64,000 nt of DNA from Olavius algarvensis associated proteobacterium Delta 3 (GTDB lineage: Bacteria > Desulfobacterota > Desulfobacteria > Desulfobacterales > CAFBRK01). This document shows positions 42,167 to 52,473 of this stretch, one piece after another (the stretch's first letter is position 1; every line of letters begins with the position of its first letter). The notes beneath the pieces were generated by a model, which was not told where the DNA came from, ran no database searches, and saw nothing but the letters and a program-made list of their open reading frames with translations. The translations under genes and the position numbers were made by a program. The DNA lies in NCBI GenBank assembly GCA_903231505.1, contig CAFBRK010000214.1, positions 62,001 through 126,000 of the forward strand, in the 5' to 3' direction.

Positions 42167-42859
42167 ATGCTGGGTACGCTGGTGAACACAGGGGCGATTA
42201 TTGCCGGAAGCCTCATCGGGCTTATGTTCAGGGGAGGCATTCCCGAAAAGACCAATCGGACCATCATGCAGGCCATCGGTCTGGCGGTGGTTCTTATCGG
42301 CCTGACGGGAGGTCTGAAAACCCAGGAGCTGTTGCTTTTGATTATCAGTCTGGCCGTGGGCAGTCTGATCGGCGAACTGCTCCGGATTGAAGATCGGCTC
42401 GAGGGCCTTGGAAATAGGTTGGGAGGTATGTTCAAACTGGGGGGTGATGGGTTTACCCATGGGTTTGTCACGGCCAGTCTGGTGTACTGTGTCGGGGCCA
42501 TGGCCATTGTCGGCTCACTTGAAAGCGGGCTTGCCGGCAACCATCAGACCCTGTTCGCCAAGTCGGTTCTGGACGGCGTCACTTCGGTAATTTTCGCGTC
42601 CACGCTTGGTGTCGGTGTGCTGTTTTCCTCCCTCTCTGTTCTGCTGTACCAGGGGGCCATCACACTGGGGGCATCGTTTTTCAAGCAGTTTCTGACGCCG
42701 CCCATGATCAATGAAATGTCGGCTGTGGGGGGCGTATTGATCATGGCCATCGGTATCAATATATTGGATCTTCAGAAACTAAGAATCGGTAACATGTTGC
42801 CGGCTATTTTTATTCCCCCGGTATATTTTGCACTAAGGTATCTGCTGATTTCGGGATGA
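42167..42859 (+). CDS. DUF554 membrane protein
   Basis: A 230-residue integral membrane protein of the DUF554 (YdfK/YqgA-like) family. It has about seven hydrophobic segments. The family start MLGTLVNTGAIIAGSLIGLM and the SLVYCVGAMAIVGSLESGLA and KSVLDGVTSVIFASTLGVGV stretches are present. These proteins are conserved but of unknown function, possibly transporters. GAGGAAAAAGT upstream acts as ribosome binding site. It is followed 40 bases later by the large AsmA gene on the same strand. Confidence 0.88.
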   Translation: MLGTLVNTGAIIAGSLIGLMFRGGIPEKTNRTIMQAIGLAVVLIGLTGGLKTQELLLLIISLAVGSLIGELLRIEDRLEGLGNRLGGMFKLGGDGFTHGFVTASLVYCVGAMAIVGSLESGLAGNHQTLFAKSVLDGVTSVIFASTLGVGVLFSSLSVLLYQGAITLGASFFKQFLTPPMINEMSAVGGVLIMAIGINILDLQKLRIGNMLPAIFIPPVYFALRYLLISG

Positions 42860-42899
42860 TGTTCCGCTAACCTTTTTCTCGACGATTGAAGAATCCCTT

Positions 42900-45800
42900 A
42901 TGCACTGGAAAAAAGCCATTGCTGTTGCCGCATTGCTGGTCGCCGGGTTGATTCTGGCGGCCTTCATTTTGGTGGCAGCTTACGATTTCAACACACTAAA
43001 ACCACGGATCCAACAGCTGGCAAAGGAAACCACCGGTCGGGAACTGGTGATTGCCGGCGATTTGGATGTTCGCCTCGGTTTCTCTCCTGTCATCTCAATT
43101 CATGACGTCCGGTTTCAAAATGCTCCCTGGGGATCCCGGCCCGACCTTTTGACCGCAACCCGTATCGAGCTTCGGGTGAAATTGTGGCCCCTGATTCTGG
43201 GCGACCTGGTGTTCAAGCGGATCCACCTCATCGAGCCTGATTTTCTCCTGGAGTTCAACAAATCCGGCGATGTGAATCTCCTTTTTGACACCATCCAAGC
43301 GGCGGCCTCCCAGGAGCGCCCACCTGACCTGTCGACGTTGCCGGTGTTCATCGTAAAAGATCTGACCATCGAAAAGGGTCGATTCAATTACATTGACGAG
43401 AAAAGGAATTTAACTCTCGAAATCAGAATTGACAGCGCCAACGCCAACATTCGGGGATGGGATAAACCGGTCCGATTGAAGGCAAGTGGGGCGGTGGAAG
43501 ACATTCCGCTTACCGTGAAGGGAAACTTCGGTCCAATCTGGGCATGGCTCGACCCTAACCTTGCGCTATCAGCGGACCTCTCTCTGACATCCGGCGGGAC
43601 GTCGGCAACGGTTCGAGGAAGTGTCCGCGATCCGATTGAATTTGAGAGTTTTTCCTTCGACATCGTTTCCAGCGGCTCTTCGACCAAGGAAATCGCCCGT
43701 TACGCAGAACAACCCAAGGTTCCGGAGTTCGGCCCCTTTACAATCACAGCCAGGGTAAGCGATGCGGATGGGAAACCGGCCTTGCACATTTTGAATGCGG
43801 CTGTCGGCGAAGAAGAACGGGTCAGGCTTGCGGTCACCGGCAAGATCAACGATGTGATCTCGATGCGGGGTGTCGCGCTGGATGTTACGGCAACCGGTCA
43901 GGACACGGCGAATTTGGTTAAGATTGGCATCCCGCCAATTCCCCTGCGCGGCCCTTTCCGGATCACGGCCGGCCTATCGGATCCGAAACCCAAAATCTAC
44001 AAAGCCGACGACATGCGGGTCGCCATTGGAGACCATCTCATCACCGGACGGATGGAATTGAGCATGGCTGAGCCCATTCCGATGTTGACCGCCAAACTGT
44101 CTTCCGAGAAATTCGGTTTGTGGCCATTCACGCTGGATGCTGTGTTAACCGGACCTGTCGACAAGCTGGCATTGCCCAAACTTGATGTCATCTTTGGAAC
44201 CGAGGATGTGGTCAAGGCCAGTCTGAGAGGATCCATCGGGAACCTGCTGAAGCTGAGCGGTGTAGATCTGGACTTTCAGATGCGTGGCCGGGATTTATCC
44301 AATGCGTCACGGATCTTTAACCGTAAACTACCATTGCGAGGGGCCTTTCACGCCAGTGGGAAAGCCGCCATCACGGAACCAAAGCTGTTCCAGGTACCCA
44401 AACTCCAGGTGTCCCTGGGAAAAAACGATTTCGAAGGATCTATGGATTGGGATCTCAGGGGAGAGGCACCTCAATGGAAAGCGACACTATCCTCACGGGA
44501 TCTGGATGCCTCAAGCATCATTCCCAAGCAAAGTGTCGGGCAGCCCTGGGTCAAGGCGTTGGACCAGATGGATCCCTTTGAGATGCGATTTCACATGACC
44601 GGTTTTTCCGGGGAACGCTCAATCGACATGTTTGAGTTGAGTTCGGGGAATAGCCGGTTTTTAAAACTGGAGATGTCGGGGACCATCCAGAAGGTGAAAA
44701 GCCTTCAGGGCATCGATTTGACCTTTCATGCCAGCGGTCAGGACGTCGGTCAACTGGGACAGCTATACGGTGGCGCCCTACCCGCCCAGGGGATATTTGA
44801 TGTCTCCGGGCGTATCGCTAAACCAGAAGCGAGCACCTATGAGATTGCCGATCTGGGAATCCTCCTTGGACCAAACGAGCTTTCCGGTCGGGTGAATATC
44901 GATCTGGCCGGTAACCAGCCGCGTCTGTTCGTTGAATTATCCAGCCGGCAGATCAGCCTGGAATCCCTGTCTTTACCGGACAAAAAGTGGATTACCCCTA
45001 TCAGCAAGATCACCGATTTCGGACCGCTCGCGCTGAAGGCCCAGTTGTCGGGGCCGCTTGACCGTATCACCCTCGAACGTGTGGATCTTGATATGGGTCG
45101 AGAGGAGCTCGCCAAAATCTCTCTTAAGGGTGCTTTAAATGATCTGTCCGCCGGACGCGGTCTGGATGTGCAGTTTTCAATCAAGGGTAATGATGCGGCA
45201 CGACTCGAACAATTACTGGGGCAGCCCGTTCCCCTGGAGGGGGTTTACAAACTGTCCGGCCGGCTATCGGATCCTGCGGTCAAGACCTACCGCATCGAAG
45301 ATCTCAATGCCATTATCGGGGAAAATGACCTGCGCGGCAGGGTGGATCTCGTTCTTGCGAAGAGTTCTCCGATGATCGCCCTTGAATTGGAATCCTCCAA
45401 AACCACCCTGGCACCCGTGACCATTGAATCCATTGAATCGCTGCGCGGGATACCGGACCTGGGTCCCCTGAAACTGGCCGTCCGCGTGGTCGGCCGGGGA
45501 GACACATATACCTTTACAGATCTGGATCTGAATTTCGGAAAGGATGAGCTGGTATCGGTCATGGTTAAAGGGACAATTAAAGACCCTTCGATCCCAAAAG
45601 GGATGAATCTTGATTTTGCCATCCGATCCAGTGATCTGGCAATTTTCGAAAAGCTGAGCGGGAAGGCCTTCTTTCCTCAGGGGGCCTTAAGACTTTCCGG
45701 GCACTTTGTCGATATTGCCCCGAACGTGTACCGAACATCTTCTCTGACCGCGATTTGGGGTGAGAGTGAGCACAAGGGATGGGTGGAACTGGATCTGTCC

Positions 45801-46838
45801 GGAGAGCGTCCCAAGGTGCGTGCCGACATATCGTCGAACAAGTTGGACCTTCGCCCGGTTTTGGCTCGCGAGGATTCAAAAGAGACCGCCACGGCTCCTC
45901 CGCCATCTCCCGGCACATCAAGCGCCCGCGTATTCTCCAGCAAAGCGTGGAATCTGGAAGGGTTATCTCGACTCGATGCGGATCTTCACCTGCGGATTAC
46001 GCCGTTCACATTCCGTATCGGAGAAGGCAGCGCGGATATTTTGTTCGACCTTAATTCTCGAGAGGCGATGCCGGTGTGGAAAACGGCAATACATGTCGAG
46101 CAACTCTCCCTTGGGGCCAAGCTCGACCAACTTGAAAGTAGAGCAAATCTTGAGGGCAAGCTGGATATGGATGTCCGTCTTGACGGATCCGGGGACTCGA
46201 TGGCCGCTCTAATGGCCGGGCTCAACGGGGACATCCGTGCTGCGATAAAAGATGGGCGGATCGTCAGCCGATACCTCGCTTTTCTTCAACGATATATGGG
46301 CGATCTTCTCCAACTGTTTAATCCTTCTCAGGTTCGGGCAGAATATACTCCCATCAACTGCTGGGTGAACAATATCAACATCAAAGACGGTTTGGCTGAT
46401 GTCAAGGTACTGCTCGACACTGATCAGACCACCCTAATCAGTGCCGGAGGTATCAATCTAAAAACCGAAAAATTAAATCTGAGCATCAAACCGACACCGA
46501 AACGGTCCTCCGGGGTCGGGGTCACAATCAGCTTTAGGCGCATGTCCCAGTGGGTTCGATTGGGGGGCACGTTGGCCGACCCGGACCTGGTCTTCGCTGC
46601 CGGAAACACCTTCAGGATGTTCGGAAGAATTGCAGGAGGATTTCTCATAGCCGGGCCCTTCGGCTCGGCCGCGGCTTTCTTTGCCGATGTATCCGTCGGC
46701 AAGGAGGACGCCTGTCAAATCGCAGATGAGGTTTATGAGTATACAGGCCAGCCGGAAGCAGCAACGGAGATTAATGAAACACCCGGAGTTGCCGGTAACG
46801 ACAGGGAACAGCCAGAGCATAGAGGGCCCAGTCGGTAG
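42900..46838 (+). CDS. Giant AsmA-family protein
   Basis: A 1312-residue protein with one N-terminal membrane helix (AIAVAALLVAGLILAAFILV) followed by the AsmA domain: YDFNTLKPRIQQLAKETTGRE, GDLDVRLGFSPVISIHDVRF. The middle holds five diverged repeats of about 150 residues, each with a core like GVxLDFxxxGxDxxxLxxxxG...LPLRGxFxxSG followed by YxIxDLxxxxGxNxLxGRVxxDL. The end is the AsmA C-terminal domain (AALMAGLNGDIRAAIKDGRI). AsmA-like proteins (YhdP, TamB, YdbH) bridge the periplasm and move phospholipid to the outer membrane. It lies next to the mla operon, which returns lipid, and may thus work in the opposite direction; that is inference. Confidence 0.88.
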   Translation: MHWKKAIAVAALLVAGLILAAFILVAAYDFNTLKPRIQQLAKETTGRELVIAGDLDVRLGFSPVISIHDVRFQNAPWGSRPDLLTATRIELRVKLWPLILGDLVFKRIHLIEPDFLLEFNKSGDVNLLFDTIQAAASQERPPDLSTLPVFIVKDLTIEKGRFNYIDEKRNLTLEIRIDSANANIRGWDKPVRLKASGAVEDIPLTVKGNFGPIWAWLDPNLALSADLSLTSGGTSATVRGSVRDPIEFESFSFDIVSSGSSTKEIARYAEQPKVPEFGPFTITARVSDADGKPALHILNAAVGEEERVRLAVTGKINDVISMRGVALDVTATGQDTANLVKIGIPPIPLRGPFRITAGLSDPKPKIYKADDMRVAIGDHLITGRMELSMAEPIPMLTAKLSSEKFGLWPFTLDAVLTGPVDKLALPKLDVIFGTEDVVKASLRGSIGNLLKLSGVDLDFQMRGRDLSNASRIFNRKLPLRGAFHASGKAAITEPKLFQVPKLQVSLGKNDFEGSMDWDLRGEAPQWKATLSSRDLDASSIIPKQSVGQPWVKALDQMDPFEMRFHMTGFSGERSIDMFELSSGNSRFLKLEMSGTIQKVKSLQGIDLTFHASGQDVGQLGQLYGGALPAQGIFDVSGRIAKPEASTYEIADLGILLGPNELSGRVNIDLAGNQPRLFVELSSRQISLESLSLPDKKWITPISKITDFGPLALKAQLSGPLDRITLERVDLDMGREELAKISLKGALNDLSAGRGLDVQFSIKGNDAARLEQLLGQPVPLEGVYKLSGRLSDPAVKTYRIEDLNAIIGENDLRGRVDLVLAKSSPMIALELESSKTTLAPVTIESIESLRGIPDLGPLKLAVRVVGRGDTYTFTDLDLNFGKDELVSVMVKGTIKDPSIPKGMNLDFAIRSSDLAIFEKLSGKAFFPQGALRLSGHFVDIAPNVYRTSSLTAIWGESEHKGWVELDLSGERPKVRADISSNKLDLRPVLAREDSKETATAPPPSPGTSSARVFSSKAWNLEGLSRLDADLHLRITPFTFRIGEGSADILFDLNSREAMPVWKTAIHVEQLSLGAKLDQLESRANLEGKLDMDVRLDGSGDSMAALMAGLNGDIRAAIKDGRIVSRYLAFLQRYMGDLLQLFNPSQVRAEYTPINCWVNNINIKDGLADVKVLLDTDQTTLISAGGINLKTEKLNLSIKPTPKRSSGVGVTISFRRMSQWVRLGGTLADPDLVFAAGNTFRMFGRIAGGFLIAGPFGSAAAFFADVSVGKEDACQIADEVYEYTGQPEAATEINETPGVAGNDREQPEHRGPSR

Positions 46839-46926
46839 TTCAGGGGCGTTCGCAAGTAGCACGGTCTCTGAAATCTTATGAATAGGCTGAATTGATTGAT
46901 GATTTGTTCAACCAATGGGCGCTATC

Positions 46927-48045
46927 TCATTCGTTTACACCATGAGCGACATCGTCGCGTTTCATAAAATCGTCAAACGATTTTATTTGGGACAAAATGA
47001 TCGGCACCGCCGGGGGGATGCGGCGGCTGTCTTTGGTGATGTTACGGATGATCGACAGGTGCGTACCGTCCACGGTCCGGAGGGGGACGCCTTCCAGTCG
47101 CGCGGAGTCCACGGTCACCAGACCGTCCCCCAACCCGTGGGTCATGGCGATCATATTCTCACTGAGCTCGTCGACCCTTCCATGCAAGTCTTCCGGTAGT
47201 TTTTGACGCAAGCTGCTGATCCAGCCATTAATGTCTGTCTCATTCCAGGGGCTGGTGATGCCGGCGATGACCAGCATATCAAGCCCCTCGGGATGGGGCC
47301 GGGCGTTCAGCTCGGTTAAAAAGCGGCTTTCCGGCAGCAGGTCGATTTTGGCCTCGCCGGCCCCGTCGAGGATCCCGCCCAGCCAGGTGCTTTCGCCCTT
47401 GGCAATCCGACCCAGCTGATCACGCATTTCACTGAAGACCCGGAATCGGGCCATTTGGGATCCATGATTCGGGGTTCCCACCATAATCAGCGAGGCGACT
47501 CCGGGGACCATCCCGTTCCTTGCTGCCGCTTCGTATCCGATGTCGGGGCGGGTGAGCATTTCCCGGGAGACCAGGCCGCCCATACTGTGCCCCACGATAA
47601 AGATTCGGTCGATGCCCAGCTGTTTGAGCTTTTTAAGTTCCCCGAAAAAAAAACGGGCCGATTCCACGACCGGCTGGTCATTGGGATATGCCAACTTGTA
47701 TACATTATAATCTTCCTCGACCAATACCGGCGCCAGACTTCGCCAAACCTTTCCGGGATCGTCCAGGCCGTGAATCAGAACGACGGTGTTTCGAGCCAAA
47801 GACATGGGGCGGGACCCTGTGCCGTCCACTTCAACGAAAGACAATCCAAATGTGGTGGAAAATTTTGCGGTCTGCTCAGGAAAGGTTTTCTTCACGGTTT
47901 CCCGGATGTGGCGACGAACTTCCTTTTCTTCTTCCCCGTAATGGCCCGCAAACAGCTGCCATATACCGATGAGAAAAACGGCCAGGCTAATGATGACGAT
48001 CCAACGTCGATGCCTGATAGAGGCAGGCTTTTTTTCTTTATCCAT
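46927..48045 (-). CDS. Membrane-anchored lipase-like alpha/beta hydrolase
   Basis: A 372-residue protein with an N-terminal anchor (RRWIVIISLAVFLIGIWQLF) and an alpha/beta-hydrolase domain: oxyanion segment VVLIHGLDDPGKVW, nucleophile elbow VGHSMGG with Ser154, and later acidic and His residues (MTHGLGDGLVTV, DGTHLSII). It would split lipid or carboxyl esters at the periplasmic side. The last 20 residues (QIKSFDDFMKRDDVAHGVNE) are encoded by a copy of the two-hairpin element at 46942-46986, so the natural stop was probably lost when the element arrived. Last gene after the prkA/spoVR block on the same strand. Confidence 0.82.
   Translation of the reverse strand: MDKEKKPASIRHRRWIVIISLAVFLIGIWQLFAGHYGEEEKEVRRHIRETVKKTFPEQTAKFSTTFGLSFVEVDGTGSRPMSLARNTVVLIHGLDDPGKVWRSLAPVLVEEDYNVYKLAYPNDQPVVESARFFFGELKKLKQLGIDRIFIVGHSMGGLVSREMLTRPDIGYEAAARNGMVPGVASLIMVGTPNHGSQMARFRVFSEMRDQLGRIAKGESTWLGGILDGAGEAKIDLLPESRFLTELNARPHPEGLDMLVIAGITSPWNETDINGWISSLRQKLPEDLHGRVDELSENMIAMTHGLGDGLVTVDSARLEGVPLRTVDGTHLSIIRNITKDSRRIPPAVPIILSQIKSFDDFMKRDDVAHGVNE
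46942..46986. repeat. Two-hairpin dispersed element, copy e
   Basis: Hairpin 1 GCGAC-ATC-GTCGC (46946-46958), GTTTC, hairpin 2 ATAAAATCG-TCAAA-CGATTTTAT (46964-46986). It lies inside the 3' end of the lipase gene. Nearly identical to copy f. Confidence 0.8.
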
Positions 48046-48276
48046 GTGTTCTGTAGCTTTGGGTTGGCGGAAATGGCGAGATATTACTGTGGCGTCGGAT
48101 TCAAGTCAAACCGGAAATGCTGACTGGATTCATGATAGACTCAACTGTTGAAAACATGGTCTTTTTACCGGCACCCCGGAATCGCCTTCTGCCATGGCTT
48201 GTCGAAGACCGGGGCGACATCGCCGCCGTCATTCCGACCAGCACGGAAGGGCGGCAAAAATTAGTCGATTTCTGCG

Positions 48277-50616
48277 TCAGGTCTTCTCATATCGCCGCGC
48301 CAGGTCCTGGTCGATAACGTAGATGCAGACCTCCCGGGCCCCCAGCTCGGTATATCGGGATTTTTCGATGAGGTTGTTGATCAAAAACGTCACGTCGTCC
48401 CGGATGCGACGGTCATATGTCTTGAATTCATCGGTGCGGTAATCTTTAATCGCCCTTCGGAAGTTTTCGTTTTCCAGAAAGGGATCCAGCGCCTTTTCCT
48501 TGATGTTGTGTGCATATCGCTCGTGGAGTGTGCCATAAAGTTCCGTCTTTTCGATATCCCGTCCGTCTATCATGATTTCCTGGGTCAGGGTTTTGGTGGT
48601 GTAGGCTCTCTGGGTGTCTTTTCGAAACGCCGCCCGGGAAGCATCGTCGGCGGATGCCCCCAGCAGGCGGTTTTCAATCCCTGATAAAAACTCTTCCGTA
48701 ATTTCCAGACGGTCGCCCGTGAAGTTGCAGGTTTCCTCTGAGTTGATTTCGAAGTTAAGGGCAAACAAATAGTTTTTGAGATCCCGGGCGATCTGCTCCT
48801 CATTATAGTAATAGAGGGCCTCTTTGACTTCCTGGAGGATGCTGTAATCATACATCCGGTGGAGGGACTCCAGAAAGTTGCCGGGAATCATTTCGTTCAG
48901 ATCCTTGCGAACCTTGCCAAAGAAATTGCACAGGGTGGACATGTTGATCATACGGTTTTCGGTGGCGTAGGCCGAAAAGAAATCGTTGAATATCTTGATG
49001 GAATCCCGGCCCGAAAATCCCTTGTCCCCTTCAAACTCGGATTCGGCGATGATCTTGCGGCGGCGTTTTGCCGTGAATCGTTTTCGGTCATCTTCACCGA
49101 GCCACTCCGGAATGTAACCGGTGTAGATTTCCATCTTAAGGAGCTGCAGATTCTCATCGCAATAGAGGCGATACTTCTCGGGTTGTTCAATCCATTCGAG
49201 CATGGCGTTGGATTTGATTCTGAGGCGGGACGAAATGATGACCCGTGCGAAATTGTGCAGCACCCGCGGCAGGAAGTGATCATCGATGCGCCTGCCGAAG
49301 ATGTTTCGATAGATTTCGACTTCGGTGTTGAGATCGAGCACGTAGGGGATCCGAATATATTCGATACGGTCAGAAAATGATTGGATGTTCTGAATGTTCT
49401 TTTTATCTTCCGGATTCATCAGCGCCAGAAACAGCGAATCAACGTTCTCCTCGATGTCCTCGACTTTGTGAACCCCTTCGCTGATGATGTTGTGGAGCTC
49501 GATCAGCCGCTCGGTATTGTGGGATTTGATGTCCATCAGGGCATAAATGCCGTTGTTGGTGCGGGCATAACGGGAGAATACGTACCGCACCAGATTGCTG
49601 TCCTCCAGGACCGCATTGATCCGCCCCTGGAGCATCGGGTTGCTCAACACGTACTGTTTGGGAGGCCGATCCCCGGGATTGAACACACTGATGCCCTCTC
49701 CCAAACGGCGTTTGAATTGATACGGCCTGGCCATGATTCTCTGGTAAACGCGGCGAGGGCTCTTCAATTTGTCCAGAAGCGCGTCGTACAGGGAGACACA
49801 GATGGTACACGGATTGTCCTTGAAGACCCAATCGTACTCTTTTTCGGTGAACAGCTTCCATTTGAACTCATGGTTCTCCAGGAGGTCGTCGAAAAATTCC
49901 CGGCGGTGGCTTTTTGGAATCATCAGTATGGGGTGGTCATGGCTCGGGCAGGGAACCTCGATGGAACCGCCGGCAAATGGATTGTCCAGATGCTCCAGCT
50001 CGAACTCCTCCTGGTTGTCCTCCGGTTCAACACCGTCCTTTTCTTTGACATACCCTTCTTCCGGAGTTTCCGGCTTCTCCAACATCTTCGCAAGCTTTTC
50101 AAACCAGGGGGCATTATCCTTGCTCGACAAGTCGGCAATGGCCTTTTTTTCAATCCGCCAAACCGTTTCAAACCGGCATCCTGCCTTGGAATTGGCGTAT
50201 TCTTCAAACTTTTTCAGCAAATTGTTCAGAAACGTACTTTTCCCACATCCCGGGGGCCCGTCGAAGATGTAAATCTTGTTTTGCTGCGCTCCCCGTTTGA
50301 GTGCTTCGACATGTTTGATCAGCCGGTTTGCGAACAGACGATCTGCAAAGAAAGGATTGTCCGACCCCTCCACGAAGAGACTGCCGGTGTCATACTTTAC
50401 AAATTGAATCGATTCCGGATCGTCCGGATACTCATCATCGCCCTTGCCGACGTATGTCTCGAACATGTCGTGAAACACCTGAAACACATTGCGGATCACC
50501 ACATCCGGATTGAGCACCAGCAGGGTCAGAAATGCCTCGAAGTCGATGGTGCGTCGCTGCTCAAAGTGGTTTAAACGCTCGTCCAGATGGTCGAGTGCGC
50601 GTTTGATATTTAACAT
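48277..50616 (-). CDS. PrkA-family AAA serine kinase, second paralogue
   Basis: A 779-residue protein resembling PrkA, with a Walker A motif FDGPPGCGKST (118-128) in the AAA part and the PrkA C-terminal domain (YALMDIKSHNTERLIELHNI, DRIEYIRIPYVLDLNTEVEI). It is about 130 residues longer than usual PrkA, with an acidic insertion after residue 160 (KPETPEEGYVKEKDGVEPED) and a Cys/His pair in EVPCPSHDHPILMIP. It is only distantly similar to the prkA product at 54185. Both probably phosphorylate proteins under stress, as E. coli YeaG does. Fourth gene of the prkA-DUF444-spoVR block; ends 230 bases before the lipase gene. Confidence 0.82.
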   Translation of the reverse strand: MLNIKRALDHLDERLNHFEQRRTIDFEAFLTLLVLNPDVVIRNVFQVFHDMFETYVGKGDDEYPDDPESIQFVKYDTGSLFVEGSDNPFFADRLFANRLIKHVEALKRGAQQNKIYIFDGPPGCGKSTFLNNLLKKFEEYANSKAGCRFETVWRIEKKAIADLSSKDNAPWFEKLAKMLEKPETPEEGYVKEKDGVEPEDNQEEFELEHLDNPFAGGSIEVPCPSHDHPILMIPKSHRREFFDDLLENHEFKWKLFTEKEYDWVFKDNPCTICVSLYDALLDKLKSPRRVYQRIMARPYQFKRRLGEGISVFNPGDRPPKQYVLSNPMLQGRINAVLEDSNLVRYVFSRYARTNNGIYALMDIKSHNTERLIELHNIISEGVHKVEDIEENVDSLFLALMNPEDKKNIQNIQSFSDRIEYIRIPYVLDLNTEVEIYRNIFGRRIDDHFLPRVLHNFARVIISSRLRIKSNAMLEWIEQPEKYRLYCDENLQLLKMEIYTGYIPEWLGEDDRKRFTAKRRRKIIAESEFEGDKGFSGRDSIKIFNDFFSAYATENRMINMSTLCNFFGKVRKDLNEMIPGNFLESLHRMYDYSILQEVKEALYYYNEEQIARDLKNYLFALNFEINSEETCNFTGDRLEITEEFLSGIENRLLGASADDASRAAFRKDTQRAYTTKTLTQEIMIDGRDIEKTELYGTLHERYAHNIKEKALDPFLENENFRRAIKDYRTDEFKTYDRRIRDDVTFLINNLIEKSRYTELGAREVCIYVIDQDLARRYEKT

Positions 50617-50832
50617 GGTATCGACCTGTATGACCGTTGGCCCGTCTGCCCGTGCGCCCGGCAGTCGGGTATTCGGTACCGGGTGTTTGGCATTCGCTGC
50701 GTACGTTCCGCAGTAAACGGTGTTTCGGTTAATTTCGCTTTCAGCTTTGAACTTTCAGCTAATAATCTATCCGCAGCGCTTGCAGTCCCTATCCTGACTC
50801 CATTCTGTATCTTGAATCCTGGAACTCCAATA

Positions 50833-52473
50833 TCATCCGGAAACCACCTCGCGTGTCAGTGTCTTGTCTTTCATTGTATAGACGACCCGCTCCCAGCCCG
50901 CTTCCTTGCCCGCCACCGGGGGGGCGCCGGGTGAGGTTGCCTCGGTGGAGGGACCGGACGGGATCCGTTCGCTGGTCTCCAGTTTCACCGGTTTTCCCCA
51001 GAGAAACTCGATCCCGATCATGGTATTCTGAATGAAATCCCGAACCAGCGGCTTGCCTTCAAATCGGTGGTTCAGATACAGGACCTTTGACCCGTCGTTC
51101 TCCGTGGATATGTCAATGCGGGGCGGATGGTATAGTGAATCGATCACCATCTTTCGGTAATCGGTCGCTTTTCTGCTTCTGACATAGTATTCCCAAACCA
51201 TCCGATCCTGGTTCATCCGGCGCCCTGCGACAAACAATTTGTTGCGATCGACGAAGTTCTGGTCCAAAAACGTCTGGATGAAGGTAAAATCGCTATAATC
51301 CTCCCGGATGGAAAATATGGCCTGTTTCCCGTTACCCGCACCTGCATCGTATCGTTTCCGTTGTTCAACATCGAGCAATGAGCGGAAATCGAAACTGAAC
51401 CGGCCCTTGTCGGCCATTTCTTCGATATACTGAAACAGGCGCATGCCCAGCGCGTACGGATTTAATCCGACACGGGGCATCGCCGTCACACCCGAGTTGA
51501 CACGGGCGTAATCCACTTCGTGGCCGTGGATGCGGTCATCGAGTAAAAACAGTGTTTCATGCCAGTAACTGGCCCAACCCTCGTTCATGATTTTGGTGCG
51601 GATCTGGGGTTGAAAAAATAGAGACGTGCCGCGGACCATCTGAAGCACCGACTTCATCCATAGATGTTCTTCCTTGTTCAGTGACTCGGAATGCTCCCAG
51701 AGGAACTGGAGCAGATCGACGGCCGGACGTGATTTGTCATCGAGGCTTTTTTGATAGAGTGCCTCAAACTCGGGATACTTGCGGGCCGTTTCGGAGAAAA
51801 ACACCTGTTCGCCCTGTTCTCCCGATTCCCTGATGCAGGCGTTGTAGCGCTGAATTTCCTTCAGATAGTCATTGGCCTTGGCGTTCTTTATCTTCTGGAG
51901 AAACACATCGAAATAATAGTCAAGGCGCGGCGACTGATTTGTCGGGGGGGGACGGTGCAGGGCCGAAAGTTCGCTGAAATACCCGACCAGATTGTCGATA
52001 CCCCGGGCAAACTCGATGACGTAATCGACCCAACGCCCTTTCTCTGCGCGCAGACCGGAAATCATCCGTTTATCCGAAAGTGCCTGGCCGGTAAAGTCGT
52101 ACTCCCACGTATGCCGGAAATACAGATTGTTCTGGAAAAAGTCGATGTGGGCCAGTACATGGTAGAAGATCATCACATTCATCCAATCCGGATTGTTATC
52201 GTTATAAAACGATATCGCCGGACGCGTGTTGATGACCGTCTCGTAGGGGTTGCTCGGGTATAATTCGTACTTGCCTTTTTCTTTCAACACCTCCACGTCA
52301 TGGACCCAGTAATCGTAGAGGGTCGGGATCATCATCTTGGGTGACAGTTCCAGCAGGTCCCGGTTGGTAACGATATATTCCAGGGTTTCGTCCTGGAATC
52401 GGAGTCCGGCATCGCGGGCCCGCTCTTTGCAGCCTTCCATGATCTGTTTCGTATGCTGGGTGACGATATCCAT
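50833..52473 (-). CDS. spoVR: SpoVR-family protein
   Basis: A 546-residue protein of the SpoVR/YcgB family. Family segments: LELSPKMMIPTLYDYWVHDV, SYNDNNPDWMNVMIFYHVLAHIDFFQNN (here SFYNDNN), HETLFLLDDRI and NPYALGMRLFQYIEEM. SpoVR is always found with PrkA and YeaH-type proteins; its activity is unknown although it is needed for spore cortex in Bacillus and stress responses elsewhere. The ATG at 52473 (MDIVTQHTKQ) is used; the open frame continues 33 codons upstream but only through CCAACCGG-type repeats. Third gene of the block. Confidence 0.92.
   Translation of the reverse strand: MDIVTQHTKQIMEGCKERARDAGLRFQDETLEYIVTNRDLLELSPKMMIPTLYDYWVHDVEVLKEKGKYELYPSNPYETVINTRPAISFYNDNNPDWMNVMIFYHVLAHIDFFQNNLYFRHTWEYDFTGQALSDKRMISGLRAEKGRWVDYVIEFARGIDNLVGYFSELSALHRPPPTNQSPRLDYYFDVFLQKIKNAKANDYLKEIQRYNACIRESGEQGEQVFFSETARKYPEFEALYQKSLDDKSRPAVDLLQFLWEHSESLNKEEHLWMKSVLQMVRGTSLFFQPQIRTKIMNEGWASYWHETLFLLDDRIHGHEVDYARVNSGVTAMPRVGLNPYALGMRLFQYIEEMADKGRFSFDFRSLLDVEQRKRYDAGAGNGKQAIFSIREDYSDFTFIQTFLDQNFVDRNKLFVAGRRMNQDRMVWEYYVRSRKATDYRKMVIDSLYHPPRIDISTENDGSKVLYLNHRFEGKPLVRDFIQNTMIGIEFLWGKPVKLETSERIPSGPSTEATSPGAPPVAGKEAGWERVVYTMKDKTLTREVVSG

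Noticed and set aside
46942..46986. Short coding gene starting MSDIVAFHKI
   Set aside because: The same ATGAGCGACATCGTCGC start recurs in several intergenic copies as part of the two-hairpin element, so it is structure and not coding sequence.
49381..50574. 397-codon plus-strand frame
   Set aside because: Antisense shadow of the second prkA-like gene.
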